The position numbers and the translations under genes are program-made. Positions 36,124 through 45,265 of a stretch of 64,000 nucleotides of DNA are shown here, one piece after another (the stretch's first letter is position 1; each line of letters begins with the position of its first letter). The notes under the pieces are model-generated. The model had not been told where the DNA came from and ran no database searches. It saw only the letters and a list, made by a program, of their open reading frames with translations. This stretch comes from Cyclobacterium plantarum (GTDB lineage: Bacteria > Bacteroidota > Bacteroidia > Cytophagales > Cyclobacteriaceae): the NCBI RefSeq assembly GCF_011290685.1, contig NZ_JAANYN010000015.1, positions 1 through 64,000 of the forward strand, given 5' to 3'.

Positions 36124-37533
36124 ATGACAAAACGCAGAGAATTTTTAAAGAAAACCGCATTAAGTACTGCAGGAATAAGCTTCAGCGGTCTTGGATTCAG
36201 TGCCAAAAGTTATGCATCCATTATGGGTTCCAATGACCGCATCAACCTGGCCCAGATAGGTATCCGCAATCAGGGAACCGTTCATCTCGACAACTATTGC
36301 AGTCTCAAAGACAGTCACAACGTGGCTTTAAGGGTACTTTGTGATGCCGATGAAGCATTATTTGATGTCAAAGCAAAGCTCGTAGAGGACAAGACTGGTG
36401 CCCGGCCTGGTCTGGAATGGGATCTTAGGAAGGTACTGGATAACAAAGAAATTGATGCAGTTTCCATGGCCACACCCAATCACTGGCATGCCCTGGCCAC
36501 GGTTTGGGCTTGTCAGGCAGGAAAGCACGTTTATGTGGAAAAACCAGCCTCGCATACGATTTGGGAAGGCAGGAAAATGGTGGAAGCTTCCCAAAGGACT
36601 GGGTTGACAGTACAAGTTGGATTGACCAATCGTGCGTATACAAATGTACGGGATGCTATCCAATTCCTACATGAAGGCGGAATAGGAAAGGTGTACATGG
36701 CTCGCGCCCTTACGTACAAGCTGCGCAACTCATACGGTACGGCAAAAGACAGTGATCCACCGCCAGGTTTCCACTACGACCAATGGTTGGGTCCGGCACC
36801 CTACCGTCCCTATAATGAAAAGCGGAGTCATTACAACTGGCACTGGTTCTGGGATACGGGCAATGGGGATTCGGGCAATACCGGTACCCACCAATTGGAC
36901 ATCGCCCGCTGGGGGCTGCAAAAGTACGAACATCCGGAGACAGTGTATTCCAGGGGAGGAATTTACGGTTTCGACCAGGATGCATGCAAGCCTGAAGATT
37001 GTACTCCCGGTACCCTGGTTTATGGCGATGTAAATACCTATGGGCATGACCCCTCCATGCAGGAAACCCCGAATATACAAACGGCCCTGTTCAATTATGC
37101 CGATGGTACCCTGCTCGAATACGAAGCACGCGGAAGGTATACCAACCACGAAGGGAGTGATGGCAGGGAAGTGGGAAACCTCTTTTATGGTTCGGAAGGC
37201 TGGCTGGAAATCGCGGGTAACAGTTGGAGGGCATTTCACCACCGGGATACCAGACCTTTTGCCAGTTCAAAGGAACAGGCTTCAGGACCGGAAGCCACGC
37301 TTTTTTCCAACTTCCTGGAGACCATTCGGTCCGGAGACAATAGGCAGCTCCAATGCACCATGCAGGAAGGGTTTTATTCCTCCGCATTGCCTCTGTTGGC
37401 CAATATTTCCTACCGTGTCAGGCGGGAACTGAGATTCCTGGGAGATAGGGAGCAATTTGCCAACGATCCCGAAGCCAATACGTACCTATCCAAAATTTAC
37501 CGAGAACCGTTTTCTTTTCCCAAAATAACCTAA
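36124..37533 (+). CDS. Tat-exported Gfo/Idh/MocA-family oxidoreductase
   Basis: This 469-residue NAD(P)-dependent oxidoreductase starts with a strong twin-arginine signal (MTKRREFLKKTALSTAG). The Rossmann part begins INLAQIGIRNQG, and the family signature AVSMATPNHWHALATVWA with VEKPASH, whose Lys lies in the E-K-P motif, is clear. The second domain has WLGPAPYRPYN, NWHWFWDTGNGDSGNTGTHQ and LDIARWGL. Members act on inositol-like and sugar substrates, and exported ones are common in polysaccharide loci. The substrate is unknown. Two bases after its stop begins a TIM-barrel isomerase, a classic pair for sugar catabolism. Confidence 0.9.
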   Translation: MTKRREFLKKTALSTAGISFSGLGFSAKSYASIMGSNDRINLAQIGIRNQGTVHLDNYCSLKDSHNVALRVLCDADEALFDVKAKLVEDKTGARPGLEWDLRKVLDNKEIDAVSMATPNHWHALATVWACQAGKHVYVEKPASHTIWEGRKMVEASQRTGLTVQVGLTNRAYTNVRDAIQFLHEGGIGKVYMARALTYKLRNSYGTAKDSDPPPGFHYDQWLGPAPYRPYNEKRSHYNWHWFWDTGNGDSGNTGTHQLDIARWGLQKYEHPETVYSRGGIYGFDQDACKPEDCTPGTLVYGDVNTYGHDPSMQETPNIQTALFNYADGTLLEYEARGRYTNHEGSDGREVGNLFYGSEGWLEIAGNSWRAFHHRDTRPFASSKEQASGPEATLFSNFLETIRSGDNRQLQCTMQEGFYSSALPLLANISYRVRRELRFLGDREQFANDPEANTYLSKIYREPFSFPKIT

Positions 37534-37535
37534 AA

Positions 37536-38528
37536 ATGAAAAAACATATAATTAGAACCCTAATAGCGTTGTTCGTCGTATCCAGTGCCTTTGGCCAGGC
37601 CGTTCCAACGGGTAATCCGGCTGATTTTAAAGTGAAAACCTGCCTGCATTCCATTGGCTATTCCGGTCTGTGGCGGGGACAGGCTGTCCTTTCCGTGGAT
37701 GAATTTTTAGTCAAAGCCAGCGAATTGGGATATGATGGGGTGATGCTCATGGCAAAAGCCCCACATCTTTCCATTTTGGAATACGATAAAGAAGCCCGGG
37801 AGCGCCTCAAAAACCGGATCGCTGAGTTGGATTTAACCCTTGTCGGACTTGCCGGGTACTCTGATTTTACTGCAGGCATGGACAAGCCCGGAATCCCTCA
37901 TACTGAGATACAGGCAGCCTATATCGGTCAATTGGCGGAACTGGCCAGTGATCTGGGAACCAACATGATTCGTATTTTTACGGGCTACGAGCGCCCGGGA
38001 ATTGCCTATGATAAACAGTACGCCACGGTAGTCGAAGGTATCACCCTTGCTGCCAAAGAAGCACAAAAATATGGGGTCACACTGGCCATCCAAAACCACC
38101 ACGATATTGCCATCCACCACGACGCCATGTATTGGTTGCTCAAGGAGGTTAACCAGCCCAACGTCATGTCGGGTTGGGATGCATGGTCGCCCACCCTGGA
38201 AGGACTCACAAAAGAAGAAATCAGAAATTCGGTAAAGAAGATGAAGCCCTTTTTGGTGAATACCATCTTAGCAGATTATATCCCGCTTCCCAGATACCAA
38301 TATGAACATTCACTGACCAATTATAAGTCTGAAAAACCAGTAATGCGGGCAACGGCTATGGGAGAGGGGATTATTGATTATGAGAATTTTATCGGAGCCC
38401 TGAAAGAAATTGGCTACCAGGGCTACCTGGTCTATGAAATGTGCGAAGTGCTGGAAGGTGGAGGCTCCATTGAAAACCTGGATGCTACCGCCAAAATATT
38501 TCTGGATTATGTAAAGCAGTTTGAATGA
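37536..38528 (+). CDS. Xylose isomerase-like TIM-barrel epimerase/isomerase (first)
   Basis: This 330-residue secreted protein has a signal peptide (IIRTLIALFVVSSAFGQA) and the AP2/xylose-isomerase-like TIM barrel. Landmarks are LVGLAGYSDFTAG, GTNMIRIFTGYE, TLAIQNHHDIAIH (metal-ligand Glu or Gln and His region), VMSGWDAWSP, and LVYEMCEVLEGGG near the C-terminus with the catalytic-type Glu. Such proteins act on sugars after or beside Gfo/Idh/MocA oxidoreductases, consistent with the gene ending two bases before this start. The exact reaction is unknown. Confidence 0.87.
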   Translation: MKKHIIRTLIALFVVSSAFGQAVPTGNPADFKVKTCLHSIGYSGLWRGQAVLSVDEFLVKASELGYDGVMLMAKAPHLSILEYDKEARERLKNRIAELDLTLVGLAGYSDFTAGMDKPGIPHTEIQAAYIGQLAELASDLGTNMIRIFTGYERPGIAYDKQYATVVEGITLAAKEAQKYGVTLAIQNHHDIAIHHDAMYWLLKEVNQPNVMSGWDAWSPTLEGLTKEEIRNSVKKMKPFLVNTILADYIPLPRYQYEHSLTNYKSEKPVMRATAMGEGIIDYENFIGALKEIGYQGYLVYEMCEVLEGGGSIENLDATAKIFLDYVKQFE

Positions 38529-38811
38529 TTTAAATTTTTGGTCAATACCATACACGGTTGATCAGGCTGGCCCTGTTTTTGTCCTCAGGTTTGATCAGGC
38601 CGAAGAAGTGGTAGTCGAGGTTTTTCGCAAATTATTGCGCAAAAAAGAATCTCAGATGGATTTTCGGAATTTTGAAGGCTACCTTTTTAAAATGGTGAAA
38701 CACGAGTGCCAGAATTATTTAGATACCAGAAAAAACCGGGATTTCAGACATGTATTTGTTGATGATTTACAAGATTACCTCCACATGGATCAAAATGATC
38801 CTGAAAAATAG
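38521..38811 (+). pseudogene. Fragment of an ECF sigma factor, region 2 only
   Basis: This 96-codon frame has a TTG start inside the end of the previous gene and no good initiation. From about codon 26 it matches sigma region 2: QAEEVVVEVFRKLLRKKESQ, then FEGYLFKMVKHECQNYLDTR. The protein then ends with no region 4 helix-turn-helix, which every ECF sigma needs for -35 recognition. The following spacer up to 39291 holds an unrelated nuclease remnant. I read it as a decayed sigma gene whose other parts are gone. Confidence 0.65.
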
Positions 38812-38913
38812 ATTTTTATATTCTCAATCATTGTAAGATTAGTATTTTTTCTTAGGGAAATTAGCGGTAATGCACTGACTCTTGGGGGATTATATCCAAT
38901 TCCATTATATTAG

Positions 38914-39066
38914 TACAATGAAGCAGAAAGAAGCCGGAAATATATCCCATCGAGACTTTTTACATCAGGGGATGTTATCGTGTCCAAAAGCATTTCTGGA
39001 TTCCATTTGGATTTGGAATATGTTTTTAGGGATTTGGACGAAGGTAGGGAATACCCCAAAAATTGA
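38914..39066 (+). pseudogene. C-terminal remnant of a Uma2-family nuclease
   Basis: In one frame these bases encode YNEAERSRKYIPSRLFTSGD followed by a VIVSKSISGFHLDLEYVF segment and a TGA. This matches the typical C-terminus of Uma2 (PD-(D/E)XK-like) proteins, where a short acidic/hydrophobic motif like SGFxLDLxxVF closes the fold. A TAG precedes the fragment in the same frame, so no N-terminal catalytic part exists here. A different frame overlapping it (38882-39145) is probably spurious. Confidence 0.6.
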
Positions 39067-39291
39067 CTTGTCGGAAAGGGGTTCGGAATCTATATTCCCA
39101 AGCACCTCAATGAATCAACCGAAATTTAATTCGATAGTATGGTAAATTTAAAATGAGTGAGGCCCTGGTTTTTCCTGAGCAAATTTTTGGCTTAGCGATA
39201 AATATAAATCAGTTTTTGATTTTTTTGGCCATATTTGAATAAATCAACTAAATTGTAGACCAGATAGCCTAAACCAAATTGACCTAAAAGA

Positions 39292-40146
39292 ATGAAAAAA
39301 TTAATCCCCTTTGTAATTCTCCTGCTTATAAGCATGGATGTGCTCCAGGCCCAGGGCAACCGGCCCATTTTCGAAGAAATGCCCGGCATGGTTTCCTATA
39401 CTTACCGGGATAGCTTCTCCAAAGACGTGGCTGCCACCCTGGATACCCTACAGGCCATGGGCATCAAGGACATGGAATTCTCCAACCTGTTTGGGACAAC
39501 GGCAGCAGAAATACGAAAACTGCTCGATGAAAGGGACATGTATTGCTCATCATTTGGCGTGGGTTATCCTGATTTGGTCAATAAAACCCAGGAGGTGGCA
39601 GCAAATGCCAAAACCCTGGGTGCAAAATTTGTAAGGGTGGCCTGGATTCCCCATGAGTCCCCTTTTGACCTGGCAGATGCCAAAAAAGCCATTTCCGATT
39701 TCAACAAGGCCGGAAAAATCCTAAAGGAGGAACATGGCCTCACCTTTTGTTACCATAACCATGGTTATGAATTCTATCCTTATGAAGACGGGACCTTATT
39801 CGATTACATGACGGAAGAAACCGATCCTGAATATGTAAGCTATGAAATAGATATCCTTTGGACCTTCTTTCCCGGAGAAGATCCTGCCGCATTGATCAAT
39901 AAATATCCTGATAGATTTAAGTTAATGCACCTGAAAGATCTTAAAAAAGGAGTGGACGGAAACATGTCTGGCGGAACACCTAAAGAAAATGACGTGGTTT
40001 TAGGTACAGGGCAATTGGACCTTCCCGCTATCCTGAAAGCGGCAAAAGCAGCCGGTATTGAGCATTACTATATAGAGGACGAAAGTCCGGTTTATTACAA
40101 GCAGGTACCCAGGTCCATTGAGTATTTGCAGGGTTTAACGTATTAA
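39292..40146 (+). CDS. Xylose isomerase-like TIM-barrel epimerase/isomerase (second)
   Basis: This 284-residue secreted protein has a clear signal peptide (LIPFVILLLISMDVLQAQ). The barrel signatures are NRPIFEEMPGMVSYTYRDSF, SFGVGYPDLVNKT, FCYHNHGYEFYP, with the metal-ligand His residues, VSYEIDILWTFFPGEDP with a catalytic-type Glu, and HLKDLKKGV. It is distinct from the isomerase at 37536 and about 45 residues shorter. It lies 1.8 kb after the oxidoreductase pair, beyond the two pseudogenes, and is possibly another member of the same catabolic set. Confidence 0.87.
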   Translation: MKKLIPFVILLLISMDVLQAQGNRPIFEEMPGMVSYTYRDSFSKDVAATLDTLQAMGIKDMEFSNLFGTTAAEIRKLLDERDMYCSSFGVGYPDLVNKTQEVAANAKTLGAKFVRVAWIPHESPFDLADAKKAISDFNKAGKILKEEHGLTFCYHNHGYEFYPYEDGTLFDYMTEETDPEYVSYEIDILWTFFPGEDPAALINKYPDRFKLMHLKDLKKGVDGNMSGGTPKENDVVLGTGQLDLPAILKAAKAAGIEHYYIEDESPVYYKQVPRSIEYLQGLTY

Positions 40147-40305
40147 AAAAAGCAAAAAGTCTGCAAAAATTCTCATCACAAGAAAAATCAATAGTGTTTT
40201 ACGTCAAGCACGTAAACTTGACATGATACTAAATCCGATTTCGTTATGTAGGGGTGGGAGTGAACTTGTTTGTGTGCAGAATATCCGGACCGGAAATTTA
40301 AGCTA

Positions 40306-40336
40306 TTGCTTTTAGCTTTTTAATTGGCTAACTTTA
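40306..40336 (+). promoter_or_regulatory. Candidate promoter of the Uma2-family gene
   Basis: A TTGC element at 40306 and TAACTTTA at 40329 are separated by 19 bases. This resembles the Bacteroidota housekeeping pattern TTTG - 19 to 21 - TAnnTTTG with two or three mismatches, and lies about 22 bases before the Uma2 ATG. Confidence 0.35.
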
Positions 40337-40358
40337 ATAAGGTAAATTGTTGAATATC

Positions 40359-40916
40359 ATGGCAACTGAAGTAGTGAAGCGCTTGATTAATGTGGATGAA
40401 TATTATAAAATGGCTGAAGTTGGAATCCTAAAGGCAGAAGACCCGGTAGAGCTTATTCATGGAGAAATTTTTCAGATGAGTCCGATAGGAAGCAGACATG
40501 CAGCAATTGTCGATAGATTAGCCAGAAAATTCAATCAATTTTTGACGGGTCAAATAAATATTCGGATTCAAAACCCCATCAGATTTGATAGAAACAATGA
40601 ACCTGAGCCAGATATTTCCCTTTTGAAGTACAAAACTGACGATTATGCTTCGTCACATCCCCGACCTTCCGATGTGCATGCCCTTTTTGAAGTGGGGGGT
40701 TCTTCCATCAGGTTTGATAGGGAGGTGAAAGCTCCGCTGTACGCTGCACATGGCATTCCGGAATTCTGGATAATTGACCTGGACACCAATCAAATGGAAT
40801 ACTTTTCCAAACCCCAAGGCGATGCTTACACAGAATCCAGGGTTTTTCGGCCTGGCGATGAGGTCAGAATAATGGATAGAAAATTCTCTGTAAAAGAGTT
40901 GCTTATTTTGAGCTAA
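40359..40916 (+). CDS. Uma2-family (PD-(D/E)XK-like) nuclease
   Basis: This protein is 185 residues from the ATG at 40359. Uma2 features are EDPVELIHGEIFQMSPIGSR, then the catalytic-type EPDISLLK, GGSSIRFDREVKAPLYAAHG with the Lys, and GIPEFWIIDLDTNQMEYF. These proteins are a large family of small nuclease-fold proteins whose roles are poorly defined; many occur next to decayed copies and near repeats, as here (remnant at 38914). The leftmost in-frame TTG codons give a slightly longer product but add no conserved sequence. Confidence 0.85.
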   Translation: MATEVVKRLINVDEYYKMAEVGILKAEDPVELIHGEIFQMSPIGSRHAAIVDRLARKFNQFLTGQINIRIQNPIRFDRNNEPEPDISLLKYKTDDYASSHPRPSDVHALFEVGGSSIRFDREVKAPLYAAHGIPEFWIIDLDTNQMEYFSKPQGDAYTESRVFRPGDEVRIMDRKFSVKELLILS

Positions 40917-41252
40917 GGAAGCAAACGAGTTCTTACCCAGGACTGAAGAGTCCCCCAACCATGTATAACTTGATTTGAATTAAAACTGGTATTCGAATCT
41001 TTTTTGGGGAGGTGGGTTTTGCAAATCTGGAGAATGATGCCAGGCCCGATTTAATAATTGGGTGCGGTTTTTTTAGCCTGTTGTGCTTCAGGCTATTTCT
41101 GAATTGAAAGTATTTTTCTGGTTGGAGGGGCTTCCTTCTCTTTACGGAAAGGCTAAAGGATTTCTGAAGGCCTCAATTTATCTGTTGCACAGCCTTTTAA
41201 AAATATAATATTTGTGGTTCAAAAATTGCTTGTGTTAAATCAAACTTGAACC
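40917..41252. other. Spacer with weak terminator-like hairpins
   Basis: This 336-base gap contains two small hairpins: GGACTGAAGAGTCC at about 40942-40955, and AGCCTG/CAGGCT at 41075-41080 and 41089-41094, followed by ATTTCT. Either could end transcription of the Uma2 gene. A TATAATATTTG stretch at about 41204-41214, some 40 bases before the metallopeptidase start, is a possible promoter element. Nothing else was recognised. Confidence 0.4.
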
Positions 41253-42323
41253 ATGAAACTTTTCCAATGCAAGCATTGCCTGCAGCCCGCCTATTTTGAG
41301 AACACAAAATGCAGCCATTGCAGTACCCTGTTGGGGTTTGATCCCGAAATATTGGATTTGATGGCCCTTTTCGAACAGGGAAGCGGTGCTCCGATGATTG
41401 ATTCAGCAGGTAATCCTTTTCGTTATTGTCTGAATCGACAGCATGAAGGTTGCAATTGGTTGATTCCAATGGCTTCCGATGACCGCTATTGTAAGGCTTG
41501 TGTGCTCAACCAGATCATTCCGGATCTTTCAAATCCAGCCTACAAAAAAAGGTGGCAAACCATAGAAAATGCCAAACACAGGCTCTTGTATGCCATTTTG
41601 AGATGGAATCTGCCCTTTAGTTCAAAGGCACTGAACCCTTCGAGTGGTCTGGGATTTGAATTTAAGGCAGCAGAAGAAAATGAACCAGTAATAACAGGAC
41701 ATGCTTCTGGGATCATCACGATGAATATTGCAGAGGCAGATGATGTGGAAAGAGCCATGGCCAAAAAACAAATGGATGAGGTTTACCGCACGGTTTTAGG
41801 ACATTTCCGCCATGAAATAGGTCATTATTTTTGGGATGTTTTTATTTCCGGATCGGATAATTTGTCTGATTTCAGGGATTTGTTTGGGGATGAAAGGGTC
41901 TCCTATCAGCAAGCCCTTGAAAAGCATTATCAGAAATCTGGTTCAAATGGTTGGCAGAAGAATTATATTTCAGCCTATGCAAGTTCTCACCCATGGGAAG
42001 ATTGGGCGGAAACCTGGGCGCACTACCTCCATATAGTGGATACTTTGGAGACAGCCTATTCATTTGGGTTGAGTTTAGCTCCCAGACTTCCAAAGGATGT
42101 TCCCCTTATGTCCGGTTCAATCACCAAAGACGCTTACTGCTGTACTGATTTCGAACAAATAATCGATCAATGGATTCCACTTTCTCTGGCATTAAATAGT
42201 TTGAACCGAAGTATGGGACTTCAGGATAGCTATCCCTTTGTGATCAATCCAGAGGTAAAACTAAAATTGGCATTTGTCCACCAGGTCATTCAGGCCTGGT
42301 CTCCAGGTTTTAGGTCATCCTGA
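41253..42323 (+). CDS. Zinc-ribbon and zinc-binding metallopeptidase-like protein
   Basis: This 356-residue cytoplasmic protein has an N-terminal zinc-ribbon with CKHC and CSHC pairs at residues ~6-23 (FQCKHCLQPAYFENTKCSHC), more Cys pairs at ~60-85 (YCLNRQHEGCNW, CKACV), then a HExxH zinc-protease motif (FRHEIGHYFWD) and a later WEDWAETWAHYLH segment that would supply the third ligand. The layout matches the putative zinc-binding metallopeptidase family with a zinc-ribbon head. Its substrate is unknown. It stands alone between a Uma2 gene and an esterase gene. Confidence 0.83.
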   Translation: MKLFQCKHCLQPAYFENTKCSHCSTLLGFDPEILDLMALFEQGSGAPMIDSAGNPFRYCLNRQHEGCNWLIPMASDDRYCKACVLNQIIPDLSNPAYKKRWQTIENAKHRLLYAILRWNLPFSSKALNPSSGLGFEFKAAEENEPVITGHASGIITMNIAEADDVERAMAKKQMDEVYRTVLGHFRHEIGHYFWDVFISGSDNLSDFRDLFGDERVSYQQALEKHYQKSGSNGWQKNYISAYASSHPWEDWAETWAHYLHIVDTLETAYSFGLSLAPRLPKDVPLMSGSITKDAYCCTDFEQIIDQWIPLSLALNSLNRSMGLQDSYPFVINPEVKLKLAFVHQVIQAWSPGFRSS

Positions 42324-42605
42324 TAATTGCTTTTTTCGGGTAATTATCAATAGTCCCGTGAATTTGGTTTTTATTTTATAAGAAATCCAGCCCAGGTAGG
42401 TTCTTTATTTGAAAAAGGGGGGGGGTTCCGAAAGTTAGACTATAAACCCTTTCGGAAAATCTGTAGAATCAGAAACATTTTCGCTAACATAAGTGGTGAA
42501 ATGATGTGTGTGAAAATTTATATTTCACTTTTCTTAAAATGCTAAAATATAATTTTTAAATTCCCGGATTAATTAATTTTTGATCAATTTAATTATTTTC
42601 AAGGA

Positions 42606-43448
42606 ATGAAGCATCTCAAATATTTTTTTCTTTGGTTCAATTTGATTTTGGTCGCTTGTATCCCGCAGGAAGATGGGCCACAGCAACAAATAGACTTTGA
42701 ATTTAAGGCCATTTCTAATGTGGCTTATGGTGAACATGAGCGGCAGGTGTATGACATTTATTTGCCTGCAAATAGAAATGAAAATACCTCCACCATTTTA
42801 CTACTCCATGGTGGAGGATGGATGGAAGGAAATAAATCCGATATGAATCCTTTCAAGGACTTTTTGCGGGATCAATTGCCAGGTTATGCCGTGGTGAATA
42901 TGAACTACAGGTTAGCTGATCAAAACCATTCCCCTTACCCCATGCAGCTTGAGGATATTACTTCGCTGATCAGCCATTTGGAAAGTAACCGGGACGATTA
43001 CCAGATTGGAGAAAAGTTGGGCTTTGTAGGAGCTAGTGCAGGAGGGCATTTGGCCCTTTTGTGGAGTTATACCCGAGATGTAAATGAGCAAGTGCAAATG
43101 GTTTGCAGCATAGTGGGCCCTACAAATCTGCTGGACGAAGCCTACCTGAATACCCAAAACTCAGAACTCAAAGGAATGTTGGATTTGTTTGGTGCGGATG
43201 AAGAAATGCTCCGAGCGGCAAGTCCCCTGTTTCAGCTACAGGACAAAGCTCCCCCAACCATCCTTTTTTATGGGGGGAAGGATCCTCTTATCCCTAATAG
43301 TCAGGGAATTTCTCTCAAAGAACGGCTGGAAGAACTGCAGGTAATCCATGAATTTCATTTTTATCCCAATGAAGGCCATGGTTGGATTGGGCTTAACCTG
43401 CTGGACTCCTCTTTAAAACTTAAGGCATTTATTGAAAAGAACTTTTAA
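42606..43448 (+). CDS. Lipid-anchored alpha/beta hydrolase (esterase/lipase type)
   Basis: This 280-residue hydrolase starts with a lipoprotein signal ending ILVAC (Cys18). It is of the HSL/esterase-lipase type: oxyanion motif LLLHGGGWMEGNKSD, nucleophile GASAGGHLALL, the Asp in FYGGKDPLIP and the His in NEGHGWIG. It probably cleaves acyl esters on carbohydrates or small substrates. It is preceded by an AT-rich spacer containing a nine-base G run (42417-42425) and followed by a 476-base gap. Confidence 0.87.
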   Translation: MKHLKYFFLWFNLILVACIPQEDGPQQQIDFEFKAISNVAYGEHERQVYDIYLPANRNENTSTILLLHGGGWMEGNKSDMNPFKDFLRDQLPGYAVVNMNYRLADQNHSPYPMQLEDITSLISHLESNRDDYQIGEKLGFVGASAGGHLALLWSYTRDVNEQVQMVCSIVGPTNLLDEAYLNTQNSELKGMLDLFGADEEMLRAASPLFQLQDKAPPTILFYGGKDPLIPNSQGISLKERLEELQVIHEFHFYPNEGHGWIGLNLLDSSLKLKAFIEKNF

Positions 43449-43523
43449 GGAAATAATATCCTTTTCAATTGTTTATCATTGATTAAACGGCCATAACTTT
43501 TCCCGATTCCCGGGAGAAGGTCC

Positions 43524-43579
43524 CATACTTCCCCCTCCCCCCGATAACTATCGGGGCTATCGGAGCATCCCAAAGTATG
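43524..43579. repeat. Nested inverted repeat (spacer palindrome element)
   Basis: An inner 8-bp stem CCCCGATA/TATCGGGG with a two-base loop (43539-43556) is nested in an outer CATACTT/AAGTATG pairing (43524-43530 with 43573-43579). The compound palindrome looks like a dispersed intergenic repeat element rather than a simple terminator. A related CCCGAT...ATCGGG palindrome lies in the branching-enzyme leader at about 54352-54368. Confidence 0.6.
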
Positions 43580-43591
43580 ACGGTGGTTTCA

Positions 43592-43622
43592 AGCCTGTTT
43601 GCATCAAACAGGCTCGATTTTA
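43592..43622 (+). terminator. Rho-independent-type terminator
   Basis: AGCCTGTTTG and CAAACAGGCT form a perfect 10-bp stem around CAT (43592-43614), followed by a T-rich stretch (CGATTTTATTTC). It lies about 145 bases after the esterase stop and 300 before the porin start, so it most likely ends transcription from the left, although a bidirectional role is possible. Confidence 0.75.
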
Positions 43623-43924
43623 TTTCTCAAAATTCTTATCAGTAACTCAAGCAATCATAACCAAAATCAATTAAGTTTTGCAATTGGGATCTTTCCCGAT
43701 TGATTTTTACAGGTATAGGTAGTACGTCTCATGAATTAAAGCATTCATTTTATTTAAGAAAAACACAAAAAGATTTTTGCTTGTAAATTTTTTATTCAAC
43801 TTAAAATGATGGGTGGTGAAAATGATGGTTAAAATCGATTTTGAGATAAATGAATGGTCTCAAAAGTTTTTATTCCCTTTAAATTTTGATAATTTAAAAT
43901 TTGAAAGGAACCAAAAGCCAACGG

Positions 43925-45253
43925 ATGAGATATTGTTTATTCATTTTTTTATTCTTTTTTAATGCATTAAATACGCTTGGAGGTGAAGATTCTTTGAATA
44001 GAAAAGGAAATAACATCCCCTTATACTTGGGGCATGATTACGGTAATGAAAAAAGCACACTTGAACTTCTTCATCAGCCACAACAGGCATTAAACCGGGA
44101 TACTACCTGGCTTAAAATTGGAGGCGCATTTCGGTTAAATAACCTGTATACACATTATGAAGGCCAGACCTTTCCTCTGGGGACTTTTCTCAGGAATGAA
44201 TGGACATGGGATACCTGGAGGGTAAATGTGGATGCCTATAGTGAAGGGATTCAACTTTCCTTTGAATACCGCTTTTATCCTACGTTCAATACGCATTTCC
44301 TGAAATACGGTTGGCTTGGCTACCGCCTTACCGAAAACACCAACCTAAAATTGGGCATTACCCAAGTTCCTTTTGGCCTATTGCCCTATGCCTCTCACAG
44401 TTGGTGGTTTCAATTACCTTATTACCTTGGTCTTGAAGATGATCACCAAATGGGTTTTCACTTATCCCATAAGACAGATAATTGGCGGTTAGACGGTGCT
44501 TATTTCTTATTGTCCGAACCCCGGGGAACCAATGAAGCTACCTTCGGGGCATTTTCCACTGCCAGGTATTCCTATGATGTGGTCCCTGTTCCGGGCAATT
44601 CCAATATTGAGCGCCATCAGATAAATCTCAGGGCAGCAAAAAATTGGTCAGGCCATGAAACAGGGTTTTCATTTCAATGGCATGAATTGTACAACATACA
44701 AAGTACCCATTCAGGATCTCATTGGTCGGCTGCTATTCATCATGATGGAAATTGGGGTCCGTGGAATGTAAAAGCCGAAGCCATCTATTATACCTACAAT
44801 GATGTAAGGAATGATGCGGGGGAAGTATTGGACGTGGTCCAAATGGGGGCCTATGGTTTTGGAACCTATGATGTGGCCAACAGTGCCGCACTTTATGTCC
44901 TGGGCCTGGCCTATGATATACCGCTGGAATGGGGTCCCGTAAGCCACATTCAATTGTATAACGATTATACCTTGATGCAAAAATTTACTTCCGGACCAGT
45001 CGGCCCGACTCAAGAATATCAAAAATCGCAACAAAATGTCTTTGGAGCCCTGGTCTCAGCCGGTCAGGTATATGCCTACTTTGATGTGGCAATGGGGTAC
45101 AACCACCCCTGGCTGACCAATGCTTTCGGTGGAAATGCATTGGGGACCGGTAGGGGGATGGAATACAGGCAACCTGTTTCAGCCCTTAACCCCACTGCCA
45201 AAGACCCTGGATGGAACACAAGATTAAATGTAAATATTGGTTATTATTTCTAA
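43925..45253 (+). CDS. Outer-membrane porin-like beta-barrel protein
   Basis: This protein is 442 residues from the ATG at 43925, where a signal peptide starts (LFIFLFFFNALNTLG); an upstream TTG at 43901 precedes the signal and is less likely. The mature protein is rich in alternating aromatic strands (WLKIGGAFRLNN, NLKLGITQVPFGLLPYAS, YALAYDI-like segments) and ends in YYF, the usual terminal aromatic of an outer-membrane barrel. It resembles phosphate- or carboxylate-selective porin types. It precedes a BCCT transporter by 12 bases, so the two may form an uptake path across both membranes for a small osmolyte or zwitterionic substrate (inference). Confidence 0.75.
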   Translation: MRYCLFIFLFFFNALNTLGGEDSLNRKGNNIPLYLGHDYGNEKSTLELLHQPQQALNRDTTWLKIGGAFRLNNLYTHYEGQTFPLGTFLRNEWTWDTWRVNVDAYSEGIQLSFEYRFYPTFNTHFLKYGWLGYRLTENTNLKLGITQVPFGLLPYASHSWWFQLPYYLGLEDDHQMGFHLSHKTDNWRLDGAYFLLSEPRGTNEATFGAFSTARYSYDVVPVPGNSNIERHQINLRAAKNWSGHETGFSFQWHELYNIQSTHSGSHWSAAIHHDGNWGPWNVKAEAIYYTYNDVRNDAGEVLDVVQMGAYGFGTYDVANSAALYVLGLAYDIPLEWGPVSHIQLYNDYTLMQKFTSGPVGPTQEYQKSQQNVFGALVSAGQVYAYFDVAMGYNHPWLTNAFGGNALGTGRGMEYRQPVSALNPTAKDPGWNTRLNVNIGYYF

Positions 45254-45265
45254 AAATAATGTTTG

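Noticed and set aside
36358-37654. Many long overlapping frames on both strands inside the Gfo/Idh/MocA gene
   Set aside because: They lack recognisable domains and good starts and overlap a clear Tat-exported oxidoreductase; they are by-products of its codon bias.
38882-39145. An 87-codon frame with a TTG start
   Set aside because: Its translation has no family pattern, while another frame over the same bases matches a Uma2 C-terminus, which explains the conservation better.
42417-42425. A nine-base G run upstream of the alpha/beta hydrolase gene, considered as a phase-variable promoter tract
   Set aside because: It lies about 180 bases before the gene with no promoter elements beside it, so a switching role has no support here.
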